Assembly: GCF_003429105.1 (NCBI RefSeq) | Contig: NZ_QVTD01000011.1 | Span: 1 to 64,000 of the forward strand | Direction of reading: 5' to 3' | DNA from: Peribacillus glennii | Lineage (GTDB): Bacteria > Bacillota > Bacilli > Bacillales > DSM-1321 | Length of the DNA: 64,000 nucleotides | Shown: piece by piece, positions 45,432 through 54,609 of the stretch | Layout: the number at the start of each line of letters is the position of its first letter | Numbering within the stretch: the first letter of the stretch is position 1 | Position numbers and translations under genes: made by a program | Notes under the pieces: model-generated | The model's database searches: none | The model's input: only the letters and a program-made list of their open reading frames with translations | Told to the model about the DNA's origin: nothing

Positions 45432-46262
45432 ATGATAAAAAATATCCAGGATACCATAACTTTACATAACGGAGTGAAGATACCCCAGCTTGGGTTCGGC
45501 GTTTTTAAGGTAGAAGAGGGAAGCCAAACAGTGGAATCCGTTAAAAAAGCATTGGAAGTCGGATACCGTTCCATCGATACGGCAGCTATTTATAAAAACG
45601 AAGAAGGCGTGGGAAAGGCGATAAAGGAAAGCGGGATTGCGCGCGAGGAATTGTTTATCACATCAAAGGTATGGAACAGCGACCAGGGTTATGAATCAAC
45701 GTTACAAGCATATGAGGAAAGTTTGAAACGGCTGGGACTGGATTACTTGGACCTTTATCTGATCCATTGGCCTGTAAAAGGAAAATACAATGAAACATGG
45801 AAGGCTTTGGAGAAGCTTTACAAGGAAGGAAGGGTGCGTTCGATCGGTGTCAGTAATTTTCATGTCCATCATCTGGAAGACTTATTTGCAAACAGTGAAA
45901 TCAAACCAGTCATTGACCAGGTGGAACTGCATCCCCGCTTAGCCCAGCCTGAGCTTAGGGAATTCTGTGCAAAGCATGAAATTAAAGTCGAAGCTTGGGG
46001 CCCTCTTGGACAGGGGCATCTGATTGATGAACCTACTTTGAACCACATAGCAGAAAAACACGGAAAGACAACAGCCCAGGTTCTCATCAGATGGCACCTG
46101 CAGCACGGGATCGTTGTGATTCCTAAATCCATCACCCCATCACGGATTGAGGAAAATGCACAGGTGTTTGATTTTGAATTAAGCCTGGATGAAATGAATA
46201 AGATTGATGCTTTGAATCGTAATGAAAGATATGGGGCAGACCCGGACAATTTCAATTTTTGA
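45432..46262 (+). CDS. Aldo/keto reductase, YvgN/glyoxal reductase type
   Basis: 276 residues, the length of YvgN/YtbE. Catalytic tetrad is visible: Asp in YRSIDTAAIY, Tyr of the same motif, Lys in LFITSKVWNSD and His in YLDLYLIHWPVKG. GVSNFHVHHLEDL and the C-terminal NADPH motif IPKSITPSRIEENAQVFDF complete the family pattern. It reduces methylglyoxal and other aldehydes with NADPH. AAAGGAGG precedes the ATG. Monocistronic with terminator. Confidence 0.94.
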   Translation: MIKNIQDTITLHNGVKIPQLGFGVFKVEEGSQTVESVKKALEVGYRSIDTAAIYKNEEGVGKAIKESGIAREELFITSKVWNSDQGYESTLQAYEESLKRLGLDYLDLYLIHWPVKGKYNETWKALEKLYKEGRVRSIGVSNFHVHHLEDLFANSEIKPVIDQVELHPRLAQPELREFCAKHEIKVEAWGPLGQGHLIDEPTLNHIAEKHGKTTAQVLIRWHLQHGIVVIPKSITPSRIEENAQVFDFELSLDEMNKIDALNRNERYGADPDNFNF

Positions 46263-46272
46263 TCGATCCGCC

Positions 46273-46308
46273 AAAAAGGAAAAGGCTAAAGTTAGCCTTT
46301 TCCTTTTT
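46273..46308 (+). terminator. Terminator of the aldo/keto reductase gene
   Basis: AAAAAGGAAAAGGCTAA pairs with TTAGCCTTTTCCTTTTT, followed by ATTTTTTG; it can work in both directions. Confidence 0.9.
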
Positions 46309-46860
46309 ATTTTTTGAATCAATGTATTATATTGTATATTTATACATTGTTTTATGTGGTAATTATTTATTTACCCCATTTATCCTGAATTAATCATAAT
46401 GTTTATACGTTTTTTTATTCGTTTTTATAGGTTTCGAATTTTGTCAGCGGGGAAAATAGTGAGTACAACGGCAAGGACACACAGCTAAGAAATAAGCTTA
46501 CGGGAGGTGAAGCTTTGGATGATTAATAAGCAAAGCTGCTGGTTAGCTAAGGCTTTGCTCGCTGGCTGCGACAGATAAGGGTGAAAAATCCTGACTGTTT
46601 AAAACATGAATAAATGCATGAAAACAGGATGGAAGACAGATACTAACCCATAAGTGGCAGCAGCTTAAAAACAACTGAAATCCAGCCTGGAAAATGCAAG
46701 ACGAGGAATTATACAAATAAACTAAAGAAGGCAAACATTGGTTGTTTTTTCAAAGTATAATCTTAGTAACTGCCGTAAGAGAAGAAGTAAGGCCAAGAGC
46801 CGGCTTCTTACACTCTAAATTTTAAAAATCAGATTAACAAACATTAAGGAGGAATAAAAC
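46309..46860. other. 550-nt intergenic region without a convincing gene
   Basis: It holds GGGAGGTGAAGCTTTGGATGATTAA at about 46502-46526, a good ribosome site but only a three-codon frame, so no protein. Broken frames through 46540-46740 are not recognisable. The last 60 nt form the leader of the YeaQ-type gene. No named RNA structure is seen. Confidence 0.5.
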
Positions 46861-47115
46861 ATGGAATTTCTATGGTCATTAATTGTTGGTGGTATTATTG
46901 GTTGGTTAGCTGGGATGATTGTTGGACGAGATGTGCCGTTTGGCATTATCGGTAACATCATTGCAGGTTTCGTTGGGGCTTGGCTGGGTACTCTTATCCT
47001 TGGCGACTGGGGCCCTGTAGTAGGTGACTTTGCTATTATCCCTGCTTTAATTGGAGCCATCGTATTGGTCTTTGTACTAAGCCTTATCTTCAAAAGCATG
47101 CGTAAAGCATCATAA
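46861..47115 (+). CDS. GlsB/YeaQ/YmgE family stress membrane protein
   Basis: 84 residues with three hydrophobic helices and the family motif GGIIGWLAGMIVGRD followed by GIIGNIIAGFVGAWLG and a C-terminal LSLIFKSMRK. This transglycosylase-associated (PF04226) family is induced by general stress in many bacteria; molecular role unknown. AAGGAGG lies eight bases before the ATG. Monocistronic, with terminator at 47136-47167. Confidence 0.94.
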   Translation: MEFLWSLIVGGIIGWLAGMIVGRDVPFGIIGNIIAGFVGAWLGTLILGDWGPVVGDFAIIPALIGAIVLVFVLSLIFKSMRKAS

Positions 47116-47135
47116 TGAATGGCTATATGGACAGT

Positions 47136-47167
47136 AAAAACCTTCCCGCCTTCGGGAAGGTTTTTTT
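47136..47167 (+). terminator. Terminator of the YeaQ-type gene
   Basis: AAAAACCTTCCCG / CGGGAAGGTTTTTTT with a short loop. Confidence 0.92.
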
Positions 47168-47286
47168 CTGTCTGCATGATTGATAAGCATGAAGCTACAA
47201 ATGTTTGGGTGGCATAATGAAGCGGCGTGCCGCATAAAAAGATATAAATGGAATTTTTATGAGCAAGAAAACTTAACGTTGGTTCC

Positions 47287-48174
47287 CTATGGAAGCCGGG
47301 AACCCGAAAAGATCGGTGGGTTGTCTAAAAAAGGTGCTCGGCACACAATGGATTTCTCAGTTATTGGATGGGTTAAGCTGATTTCATATGCATGCAAGGC
47401 TTGCCGCGGAAAGATCGCCTTCCCTCCATATAAAAGGTCTCCCGCAAGCGGATGGCCAATATGGCTAAAGTGCACACGAATTTGATGGGTACGCCCGCTT
47501 TCGAGAGAACACTTGACCCTTGTGAGCTTATTCTTTTCATCACGGTCAAGGACCTGGTAATGGGTGACTGCTGCCTGCCCTGTCGGCGATACCCTTCTTC
47601 TTGTTGGATGATGTCTATCCCGGCCGATTTTTTCATTGATTTTCCCTTTTTCTTTTGTTAATATGCCGTGAACGATCGCGGCATAGGTTCGGTGGATGTT
47701 CCTTTCCTCAAGCATTTTATCGAGCATGGACCCGGATAGCCGGTTTTTTGCAAAAAGGACTGCGCCGGAGGTGTCCCGATCCAGCCGATGAATATGTTTA
47801 ACCACCGCAGGCTGTCCCGTGGCAAGCAGGTGATGAGCGACTCCATTTAACAACGTATCAACCTTGCCCGCAGCACTGGGGTGGGTATCCATTCCAGGCG
47901 GCTTATTTGCGATCAAAAGGTGTTCATCTTCATATAATATAGAAATATCTAAATCGGAAGCCGGGACAGGATCAGAATCAACATCTTCAAATATTGGCAC
48001 TGCTAACTTGTCACCCGGTTTCATAGGGGTATTCCAGGGAAGTATTCGATTATTTACCGTCACCTGTTTTCCCATTCTCCATTCATGGATCAGTTTTTTT
48101 GGAACTTTCCAATAATCCTTGAAAATACCTTCAATAGTATATTGCTTCCATTCATTAGGTATGGTCAAAACCAT
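47287..48174 (-). CDS. RluA-family pseudouridine synthase (YhcT-like)
   Basis: 295 residues. An S4-like N-terminal part (VPKKLIHEWRMGKQVTVNN, GDKLAVPIFE) precedes the catalytic domain with VVKHIHRLDRDTSGAVLFAK (catalytic Asp in HRLDRDTSG), RRRVSPTGQAAVTHYQVL and SGRTHQIRVHFSHIGHPLAGD. It isomerises uridines in rRNA or tRNA; the target is not evident. The ATG at 48174 follows AAAGGAAA; the frame runs to 48330 without a site. The divergent neighbour is yhcU-like, as in the B. subtilis yhc region. Confidence 0.93.
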   Translation of the reverse strand: MVLTIPNEWKQYTIEGIFKDYWKVPKKLIHEWRMGKQVTVNNRILPWNTPMKPGDKLAVPIFEDVDSDPVPASDLDISILYEDEHLLIANKPPGMDTHPSAAGKVDTLLNGVAHHLLATGQPAVVKHIHRLDRDTSGAVLFAKNRLSGSMLDKMLEERNIHRTYAAIVHGILTKEKGKINEKIGRDRHHPTRRRVSPTGQAAVTHYQVLDRDEKNKLTRVKCSLESGRTHQIRVHFSHIGHPLAGDLLYGGKAIFPRQALHAYEISLTHPITEKSIVCRAPFLDNPPIFSGSRLP

Positions 48175-48421
48175 GAATTTTCCTTTCTTGACAGTTTCAA
48201 TCAATTTTCTCCCTACTTTCGACATGGTTCTTGTTGAAACGCTATAATTTTTGCTATAAAATGACATCAACAGGAAAAAATAAACAACTTTTGTACTATA
48301 AGAAAACTGGTGAGTGGGTATAATTACCACCCTTTTTCTTGCGGGTCATATGTTATTCTAAACAAAAGAATGTAACATGAAAGATATAAAGGTCTGTGTG
48401 ACTAAAAGGTGGGTTATTTTC

Positions 48422-48838
48422 GTGAAGATTGTTTTTTCTTCAACATCTGAACAGGAGCAGGAAATTGGAAATCTGGTCTCGATCTTTTACGGATCGATTT
48501 TCCCCCGGTATTTTAGTGAAGAAGAAATTCTTCATTTTGAGCAAATAGGGGTATTGCAGACTCCGGCTAACAGCATCACATATTTTGGAACCCTTAAAGA
48601 TGCGTATCAGGTGATGACCTGCCTTCAGGTTATCATCACAATATTGGAAAAGAAAGAAAAAAGCAACCAACCCCTTGAACGCAAATTCGAAGATTTGTTT
48701 GAAAACAACATTAGGATTCTGAATGATTATGGGATATTCTTCCCCCTCAACTTCGATCACTTCACCTCTTTAAAGAAAGAAAAAAGTGAAAATTCATATC
48801 TTTTATATGTTGAAGCTGCCAACCAATACCTAGTATAA
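48422..48838 (+). CDS. YhcU-like protein (DUF5365)
   Basis: 138 residues from the GTG at 48422, which follows AAGGTGG by nine bases; the reading from 48377 lacks a site. N-terminal MKIVFSSTSEQEQEIGNLVS, then IFPRYFSEEEILHFEQIGVL and helical segments resemble YhcU of B. subtilis. Soluble, function unknown. It diverges from the pseudouridine synthase gene and ends in a strong terminator. Confidence 0.78.
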   Translation: MKIVFSSTSEQEQEIGNLVSIFYGSIFPRYFSEEEILHFEQIGVLQTPANSITYFGTLKDAYQVMTCLQVIITILEKKEKSNQPLERKFEDLFENNIRILNDYGIFFPLNFDHFTSLKKEKSENSYLLYVEAANQYLV

Positions 48839-48873
48839 GAAATTTTACATACCTTCAACCATAAAAGAACAAT

Positions 48874-48915
48874 AAAAAACGAGGCTGGCTCATGTAGAGC
48901 CAGCCTCGTTTTTTT
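48874..48915. terminator. Strong bidirectional terminator
   Basis: AAAAAACGAGGCTGGCT and AGCCAGCCTCGTTTTTTT, a 17-bp stem with a short loop. Confidence 0.93.
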
Positions 48916-49098
48916 GTGAGGTTATGAAATCTGCATCATAAAGGAGATAACAGGCTAAGTGGCGCCTAATCGATTTTTCTACACCTTTATTACCCATATC
49001 CTTGGGCCGGGGCTGGCCTAATTGTCTCTTTTATGCGCGTGGCAGCCGGTGAGCTTCAAATGAATTGCCTTTAGAGTTTTCGAGCTGAAGGTTTTATC

Positions 49099-49569
49099 CT
49101 AATTAACATCATTTGTTTCAAACCAGTTCTTGAAGGCGGATTCTTCGTTATATCCAACGATGCGCGCCCGTTCTTTGCCATTTTTAAAATGGACGATGGT
49201 TGGCGTAGATTCTAACTTGTATTCATCCCATCCCTGTTCGAATTCCAGCAGGTTGTACTGGACCAAATCTATCCCCATTTGCTCGGCCAATGGCGCTACG
49301 ACCGGGGTAGTCTTTTTACAATGCGGACATTCAGGGCTGTAGAAATAAACAGTTACGTCCTCTTTTTCCGCGAGCTTCTTATCAAGCTCATCAGGAAGGA
49401 TCAAGTTCTGGTAGTTGGGATCATCGAGCTGATCCACCGTAGAAGGTTTCAGGTCTTCCTTCCCATAAGGATTCCCCTGGGATTGTTCTTCTTTTTGAAC
49501 ATTGGTAATGATTGCAATAGCGGCAAATAAAACAATGATAATGCCCAAAAAAATAACTATCTTTTTCAT
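49099..49569 (-). CDS. Membrane-anchored thioredoxin-like protein, CPHC active site
   Basis: 156 residues. An N-terminal anchor (residues about 3-22) leads to an extracytoplasmic thioredoxin fold with the active site VYFYSPECPHCKKTTPVVAP near 75-95 and cis-Pro in LESTPTIVHFKNG. The CPHC motif is typical of oxidising DsbA/BdbD-type partners. Its ATG overlaps the bdbC stop by four bases (ATGA), so the pair likely works together to introduce disulfides. GGAGG precedes the start. Confidence 0.91.
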   Translation of the reverse strand: MKKIVIFLGIIIVLFAAIAIITNVQKEEQSQGNPYGKEDLKPSTVDQLDDPNYQNLILPDELDKKLAEKEDVTVYFYSPECPHCKKTTPVVAPLAEQMGIDLVQYNLLEFEQGWDEYKLESTPTIVHFKNGKERARIVGYNEESAFKNWFETNDVN

Positions 49570-50003
49570 GATGCTTCCTCCCTGGTATTTTTCCAAACGA
49601 TATAACTGCAGATAAAGATGATCACAAAGGCCGTTAACGCCAGGAATGGAATCGTAATGAATCCGGCCCAGTTAATGTATTGCCCTGTGCAAGGAACTCT
49701 TCCGCATGCAGGCGCGTAATCAGTAAAGAACGGCACCTTTTGGATCAAATAATGATATGTGGAGATGCTTGCCCCGATTGCAGAAAGGGCCATAGTGTAC
49801 AGGCTTACTTTGTAATCTTTTTTTACGATGGCGATTCCCAATATCACAGTAAAAGGATACATGATGATTCTTTGGTACCAGCAAAGCTCGCACGGTTCAT
49901 ATTGCTTAATTTCAGAGAAGTATAAGCTGCCGGACATTGCAATAATCGCTGCAGCCCATGCGATAAATAGGATGTTTTCCTGATTGCCATTGGTTTTCTT
50001 CAT
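49566..50003 (-). CDS. bdbC: Disulfide bond formation protein BdbC (DsbB family)
   Basis: 145 residues with four membrane helices. Redox cysteines: EPCELCWYQRIIMYP (CxxC in the first loop) and PACGRVPCTGQYINWAG in the second. It reoxidises its thioredoxin-like partner and passes electrons to quinone. TAGGTGGAG precedes the ATG. It is translationally coupled to the CPHC thioredoxin gene downstream, a BdbC/BdbD-like pair of which exported or competence proteins may be clients. Confidence 0.94.
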   Translation of the reverse strand: MKKTNGNQENILFIAWAAAIIAMSGSLYFSEIKQYEPCELCWYQRIIMYPFTVILGIAIVKKDYKVSLYTMALSAIGASISTYHYLIQKVPFFTDYAPACGRVPCTGQYINWAGFITIPFLALTAFVIIFICSYIVWKNTREEAS

Positions 50004-50318
50004 CTATACTCCACCTAATGTAATTTCTTTCAAATTATATTATGTATCCCTTCGCGCTGTAAAATATATAGTTCCGCCAGCGGCAATTTCCCACGGCACA
50101 TTCCCTTCTAAAATAACTTGTAATAAACGGCCTAAAAAAAGGGACTGATAAATATATATGAAGCAGGCAAAACCTTAATAATTGCCGAGCTTACATGAAG
50201 CGCTGTTTGAGCCTTTATTTTGATGGGTAAAATTACATGAAAAAAAGTCCGAATAACTTATTGCAGGGAGGAATTCCTGTACTGTCGGTTATATGCTTAA
50301 AAGGAGTGCAAGGCTACC
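50004..50318. other. Divergent intergenic region
   Basis: 315 nt between bdbC and yhcX. AT-rich with no open frame of note and no structure I recognise; AAAGGAG at 50300-50306 lies 12 nt before the yhcX ATG. Confidence 0.5.
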
Positions 50319-51872
50319 ATGACAAAGCTTGATTTGCATAAATTTGAAAAAAAGATGGAAATCCGAAACATGAAACATAGTGATATAGACGAGATTATAT
50401 CCATGCAGGAGGTTTGTTTCCCAGGCATGATCCCATGGAAGCGGGAACAGCTTGAAAGCCATCTCGAAATCTTTCCCGATGGCCAATTTTGCGCGGAGTA
50501 CGACGGCAAGGTAATTGGATCGTGTTCGAGCCTGATAATCAATTTTGATGAATACGATGACCGCCATTCATGGGATGATGTCACCGAAAATGGATATATA
50601 ACCAACCACGACCCAAATGGTTATAACTTGTACGGAATCGAAGTGATGGTCCACCCGGATTTCAGACGGATGAAGATAGGGCAGCGTTTGTACGAAGCTC
50701 GAAAAGAACTTGCTGCCGAATTGAATTTAAAAAGTATTATAATAGGCGGCCGTATCCCGAACTACCATAAATATGCTGATGAACTATCGCCAAGGGAATA
50801 TGTCAGGGAAGTACAGCTGCATAAAATATATGACCCTGTGCTTTCCTTCCAGCTTCTAAACGGGTTTTCCCTTATGAGGATCAATCCTAATTATCTTCCG
50901 GACGATAAAGCATCAAATAAATATGCGACTTTAATGGAATGGAATAATGTCGATTATCATCCAAAATCAAGGAGGCATTATAAAACCTCCGAGCCTGTAC
51001 GGATTTGTGTTGTGCAATATATGATGCGGCAAATCAACACGTTTGAGGATTTTGCGAACCAGGTAGAATACTTCACGGATGTGGCTTCTGATGCCCATGC
51101 AGACTTTGCGGTATTTCCGGAGCTTTTTACAACCCAGCTAATGTCCTTTTTGAATGAGAAGTCCCCGAGCCTTGCGATAAGAAAGCTAACTGATTTCACC
51201 GAGCAATACATCGAACTGTTTACAACGCTTTCGGTCCGCTATAACGTGAATATCATTGGCGGGTCCCATGTTGTAAAAGAAGACGATGATAACATTTATA
51301 ACATAGCCTACCTATTCCGAAGGGATGGAACAATCGAAAAGCAGTATAAAATCCATATCACCCCAAATGAGCGGAAATGGTGGGGATTAAGCCCTGGGGA
51401 CAGGGTCAGGGTTTTTGATACGGATTGTGGCCGCATCGCCATCCAAATTTGTTACGATATCGAATTCCCGGAACTTGCTCGGATTGCAACGGAAATGGGA
51501 GCGAAAATCATCTTTACCCCATTTAATACCGAAGACAGACAGGGTTATCTGAGGGTTCGCTATTGTGCCCAGGCACGGGCGGTGGAAAACCAGATTTATA
51601 CCGTAATTTCTGGCACCGTGGGAAATTTGCCGCAAACGGAAAACATGGACATCCAATACGCCCAATCTGCCATTTTCGCCCCATCCGATTTCGAATTTGC
51701 GCGGGATGGTATCGTTGGGGAAACGAACCCGAATATTGAAATGGTAGTGATCGGGGATGTAGACCTTGAAATTTTACGCCGGCAACGACAATCGGGAACC
51801 GTTCGCCAGCTAAAGGACCGGAGGCATGATGTTTATAAAATAGAATACAAAACCGGAATGAACAGGATGTAG
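50319..51872 (+). CDS. yhcX: GNAT-nitrilase fusion protein YhcX
   Basis: 517 residues, matching B. subtilis YhcX (513). Residues about 12-200 form a GNAT acetyltransferase domain (GIEVMVHPDFRRMKIGQRLY with the CoA loop). Residues about 225-510 are a carbon-nitrogen hydrolase with the Glu-Lys-Cys triad: FAVFPELFTTQ, YKIHITPNERKWW and IAIQICYDIEFPELAR. Substrate is unknown; a two-step acyl or amide reaction is inferred from the fusion. A strong terminator follows. Confidence 0.95.
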   Translation: MTKLDLHKFEKKMEIRNMKHSDIDEIISMQEVCFPGMIPWKREQLESHLEIFPDGQFCAEYDGKVIGSCSSLIINFDEYDDRHSWDDVTENGYITNHDPNGYNLYGIEVMVHPDFRRMKIGQRLYEARKELAAELNLKSIIIGGRIPNYHKYADELSPREYVREVQLHKIYDPVLSFQLLNGFSLMRINPNYLPDDKASNKYATLMEWNNVDYHPKSRRHYKTSEPVRICVVQYMMRQINTFEDFANQVEYFTDVASDAHADFAVFPELFTTQLMSFLNEKSPSLAIRKLTDFTEQYIELFTTLSVRYNVNIIGGSHVVKEDDDNIYNIAYLFRRDGTIEKQYKIHITPNERKWWGLSPGDRVRVFDTDCGRIAIQICYDIEFPELARIATEMGAKIIFTPFNTEDRQGYLRVRYCAQARAVENQIYTVISGTVGNLPQTENMDIQYAQSAIFAPSDFEFARDGIVGETNPNIEMVVIGDVDLEILRRQRQSGTVRQLKDRRHDVYKIEYKTGMNRM

Positions 51873-51905
51873 AAGTACGTATTTTTCAACCTTGGTCATA
51901 AGAAA

Positions 51906-51935
51906 GAGGCTGATGTCAATCATCAGCCCCTTTTT
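51906..51935 (+). terminator. Terminator of yhcX
   Basis: GGCTGATG / CATCAGCC with TCAAT loop, followed by CCTTTTT. Confidence 0.88.
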
Positions 51936-52070
51936 GCTTCGCTAAATCCGGGTACCAGCCAAGTATCCCTTTGTATACAAATCACATTTTGCGCCGAAAC
52001 CATTTCTAAATTGCCCGGAGCGCCTTGTGTTATTGCCTTTTTCTGAAGTATCTTTAATTCTCCTCTAAAA

Positions 52071-52310
52071 TTACCCGTATAATCGAAAATCCTGTGAGGA
52101 CATTTCTGCAGCATGATCCAGGTAACGGAGGAGGCCATAAAGCTTTGATTCGATAATACTGTAATCGTGTTCAAAATTGTATGCATGCAGAAAATGTTCA
52201 ATCTTTTTTGACAAAATATTGTCTTTTGTCCGCACCATTAAGATCAGCAGGTTATCCCACTCCGACCGGTGTGTATAAAACAGAGCGCGATCATAATCGG
52301 TTTTATTCAT
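52071..52310 (-). CDS. yhdB: YhdB-like protein
   Basis: 79 residues matching B. subtilis YhdB: MNKTDYDRALFYTHRSEWDN, LLILMVRTKDNILSKKIEHF and a helical tail YGLLRYLDHAAEMSSQDF. Soluble and of unknown function. Its ATG at 52310 follows GGAGGAGAGAT; a second ATG four bases earlier opens only a three-codon frame. Neighbourhood with yhcX and spoVR-like sporulation genes agrees with a Bacillus-core gene. Confidence 0.85.
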   Translation of the reverse strand: MNKTDYDRALFYTHRSEWDNLLILMVRTKDNILSKKIEHFLHAYNFEHDYSIIESKLYGLLRYLDHAAEMSSQDFRLYG

Positions 52311-52685
52311 TCATATCTCTCCTCCTTAAAGGAGTTACTTGTAGTTTGCTCTCTTGGCGAAGAACATTCCCATGCAAATAGTGGAGATACGGCAAGATGG
52401 TGAGTGTTTTAATTTTCCTGGATAAATAATGGTGTGGCATAAATGAAAATGCTCCTTGCCATCATTCTTCTGTGATTTCAGCTCAATGTGTTCCTGCCAA
52501 AAACATCATGGTTATCGAGTATACTTATACATATGAAAAAATGGAAACAGATTTGAAGGCTTCGATGAAAAAATATAAATAATTTGGCCGGACTGTTTCT
52601 GAATAACATGCGAATCGATTTGCAAGTATAAGAGTGGCAATTAAGCACATATTAAGGATATACAAATCAGAAAAGGAGAGGCATC
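52311..52685. other. Divergent intergenic region upstream of the DUF3889 gene
   Basis: 375 nt. A 23-codon frame at about 52512-52583 has no ribosome site. AAAGGAG at 52673-52679 serves the DUF3889 gene. I see no named element. Confidence 0.5.
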
Positions 52686-53009
52686 ATGAAAAAGCTGCTT
52701 GGAATTTTATTTGCTGTCGTGTTTTTATGCCAGTCAGGAATCGTCTCGGCGCAGCAACCTGATTATGAAAAATATGGGAAAATTGCGATTTCTGTTGTAC
52801 AAGGAGATTATCCTGGAGAATCTGTGACGGATTATCAATACATGGGCCGAAAAAATCTTGGAAATGGGCAAGTAGAAGATTCATTTCTCTTTACTGTTAA
52901 GGAAAACGGAAAAACAGTAAAGCCGCTGGTAAAAGTAAGGCATAGTGTCACTAACAACAAACTTTTGAACTTGAGTGTAGAAGAAATGAGCGGCCAGACA
53001 CAGCCGTAA
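52686..53009 (+). CDS. Secreted DUF3889 protein (YqzG-like)
   Basis: 107 residues. A signal peptide with cleavage near VSA-QQ (residue ~23) precedes a DUF3889 domain: PDYEKYGKIAISVVQGDYPG, VTDYQYMGRKNLGNGQVEDS and FLFTVKENGKTVKPLVKVRH. The family is small, exported and found in spore-formers; its function is unknown. AAAGGAGAGG precedes the ATG and a terminator follows. Confidence 0.9.
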   Translation: MKKLLGILFAVVFLCQSGIVSAQQPDYEKYGKIAISVVQGDYPGESVTDYQYMGRKNLGNGQVEDSFLFTVKENGKTVKPLVKVRHSVTNNKLLNLSVEEMSGQTQP

Positions 53010-53051
53010 GAGCTGTTCAGCTGCCATTTAATTAAATAAGGATGAAATGGT

Positions 53052-53080
53052 AACGCCTGGTTCGAGTCCAGGCGTTTTTT
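53052..53080 (+). terminator. Terminator of the DUF3889 gene
   Basis: AACGCCTGG / CCAGGCGTT with a 7-nt loop followed by TTTT. Confidence 0.9.
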
Positions 53081-53130
53081 ATGGTTTGTGCCAATTGGTC
53101 CCTGATGCGAGTTGAAAATATAAACCAACG

Positions 53131-53160
53131 CGTCATTTTCCATTATCTTAATCATACATT
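53131..53160 (+). promoter_or_regulatory. SigE-like promoter of spoVR
   Basis: GTCATTTT, a 13-nt spacer and CATACATT at 53153-53160, close to the mother-cell SigE consensus (-10 CATACAnT). The predicted start near 53167 lies about 24 nt before the chosen spoVR ATG and excludes the in-frame GTG at 53161. B. subtilis spoVR belongs to the SigE regulon. Confidence 0.6.
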
Positions 53161-53190
53161 GTGGTAAGAGAGGAAAATGGGGGGACGCTG

Positions 53191-54609
53191 ATGAATATTG
53201 CGGAACAAAAAGCCCTGGAAAATGCTATCGGAGAGATTACTGAGATTGCCAAAGGATTCGGCCTCGACTTTTACCCGATGCGCTATGAAATTTGCCCTTC
53301 TGAAATCATTTACACGTTTGGCGCTTATGGCATGCCGACTCGTTTTTCCCACTGGAGCTTTGGGAAACAATTTCATAAAATGAAGCTTCATTATGATTTT
53401 GGGCTGAGTAAAATTTACGAATTGGTGATTAATTCCAATCCCTGTTATGCATTTTTACTGGATTCCAATACATTGATCCAGAATAAACTGATCGTTGCGC
53501 ACGTACTGGCCCATTGTGACTTTTTTAAAAATAATGTGAGATTCCAGAATACGAAGCGTGATATGGTTGAGAGTATGGCGGCAACAGCCGAACGGATCCG
53601 GCAATATGAAATCGAACATGGAAAAAAAGAAGTAGAAACCTTCCTGGATGCTGTCCTTTCCATTGAGGAGCATATCGACCCTTCACTTGTCCGTCCAAAA
53701 TTGTCCTGGACGATGGAGGATACGGAATATGAAGAGGAAACACCGAAACCGTCAGCCAGTCCATATGATGATTTATGGGGGCTTGATACGAGATCGGAAA
53801 TCCGTCCAAAATCGGGCAAAAAGAAAAGGAAATTTCCCCCTCAACCAGAAAAAGATCTTCTTCTGTTCATCGAGCAATACAGCCGGGAACTGACTGCTTG
53901 GCAGAGGGATATCCTGACGATGATGCGGGAAGAAATGCTGTATTTTTGGCCGCAGCTTGAAACGAAAATCATGAACGAAGGCTGGGCATCGTTTTGGCAT
54001 CAGCGGATTCTCCGCGAGCTTGACCTGACATCGGATGAGGCCATAGAATTTGCAAAGCTGAATGCCGGAGTGGTCCAGCCTTCCCGAACAAGCATTAATC
54101 CTTATTATTTAGGATTAAAGGTTTTTGAAGACATTGAAGAACGATATGATAATCCATCGGAAGAAATGAAAAAGCTAGGCATAAAACCTGGATCCGGCAG
54201 GGAGAAGATTTTCGAGGTCCGCGAAATCGAGAGCGACATCTCCTTTTTACGCAATTACCTGACCAAGGATCTCGTAACACGAGAGGATATGTATTTATTC
54301 CAGAAGCAGGGCAAGGACTATAAGATCGTCGACAAGGACTGGGAGCAGGTGAGGGACCAGCTCGTAAATATGCGCGTGAATGGGGGCTTCCCGTATCTGA
54401 CAGTGAACGACGGCGATTATCTGCGTAATGGTGAGCTATATATAAAGCATGAGTTCGAAGGCATTGAACTGGATGTGAAATATCTGGAAAAGGTTCTTCC
54501 GTACATTTATCAACTGTGGGGCCGTGCTGTACATCTCGAATCAATGATGGAAAATAAGGAAATCCTTTTCACCTATGATGGGAAAGGGATTCACCGGAAG
54601 TATTTATAA
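53191..54609 (+). CDS. spoVR: SpoVR family stage V sporulation protein
   Basis: 472 residues (468 in B. subtilis). N-terminal [53 protein letters not shown] and [14 protein letters not shown] are hallmarks. SpoVR is needed for spore cortex formation in B. subtilis. It forms a functional set with PrkA and YhbH in many bacteria. GGGGGGAC precedes the ATG at 53191. The last ~30 codons plus the terminator region recur in decayed form at 56525-56650. Confidence 0.97.
   Translation: MNIAEQKALENAIGEITEIAKGFGLDFYPMRYEICPSEIIYTFGAYGMPTRFSHWSFGKQFHKMKLHYDFGLSKIYELVINSNPCYAFLLDSNTLIQNKLIVAHVLAHCDFFKNNVRFQNTKRDMVESMAATAERIRQYEIEHGKKEVETFLDAVLSIEEHIDPSLVRPKLSWTMEDTEYEEETPKPSASPYDDLWGLDTRSEIRPKSGKKKRKFPPQPEKDLLLFIEQYSRELTAWQRDILTMMREEMLYFWPQLETKIMNEGWASFWHQRILRELDLTSDEAIEFAKLNAGVVQPSRTSINPYYLGLKVFEDIEERYDNPSEEMKKLGIKPGSGREKIFEVREIESDISFLRNYLTKDLVTREDMYLFQKQGKDYKIVDKDWEQVRDQLVNMRVNGGFPYLTVNDGDYLRNGELYIKHEFEGIELDVKYLEKVLPYIYQLWGRAVHLESMMENKEILFTYDGKGIHRKYL

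Noticed and set aside
46502-46526. Gene start suggested by a strong GGGAGGTG site
   Set aside because: The TTG behind it is followed by a stop after two codons.
51923-52201. 92-residue minus-strand ORF overlapping yhdB
   Set aside because: It overlaps yhdB in another frame and runs into the yhcX terminator; no ribosome site.
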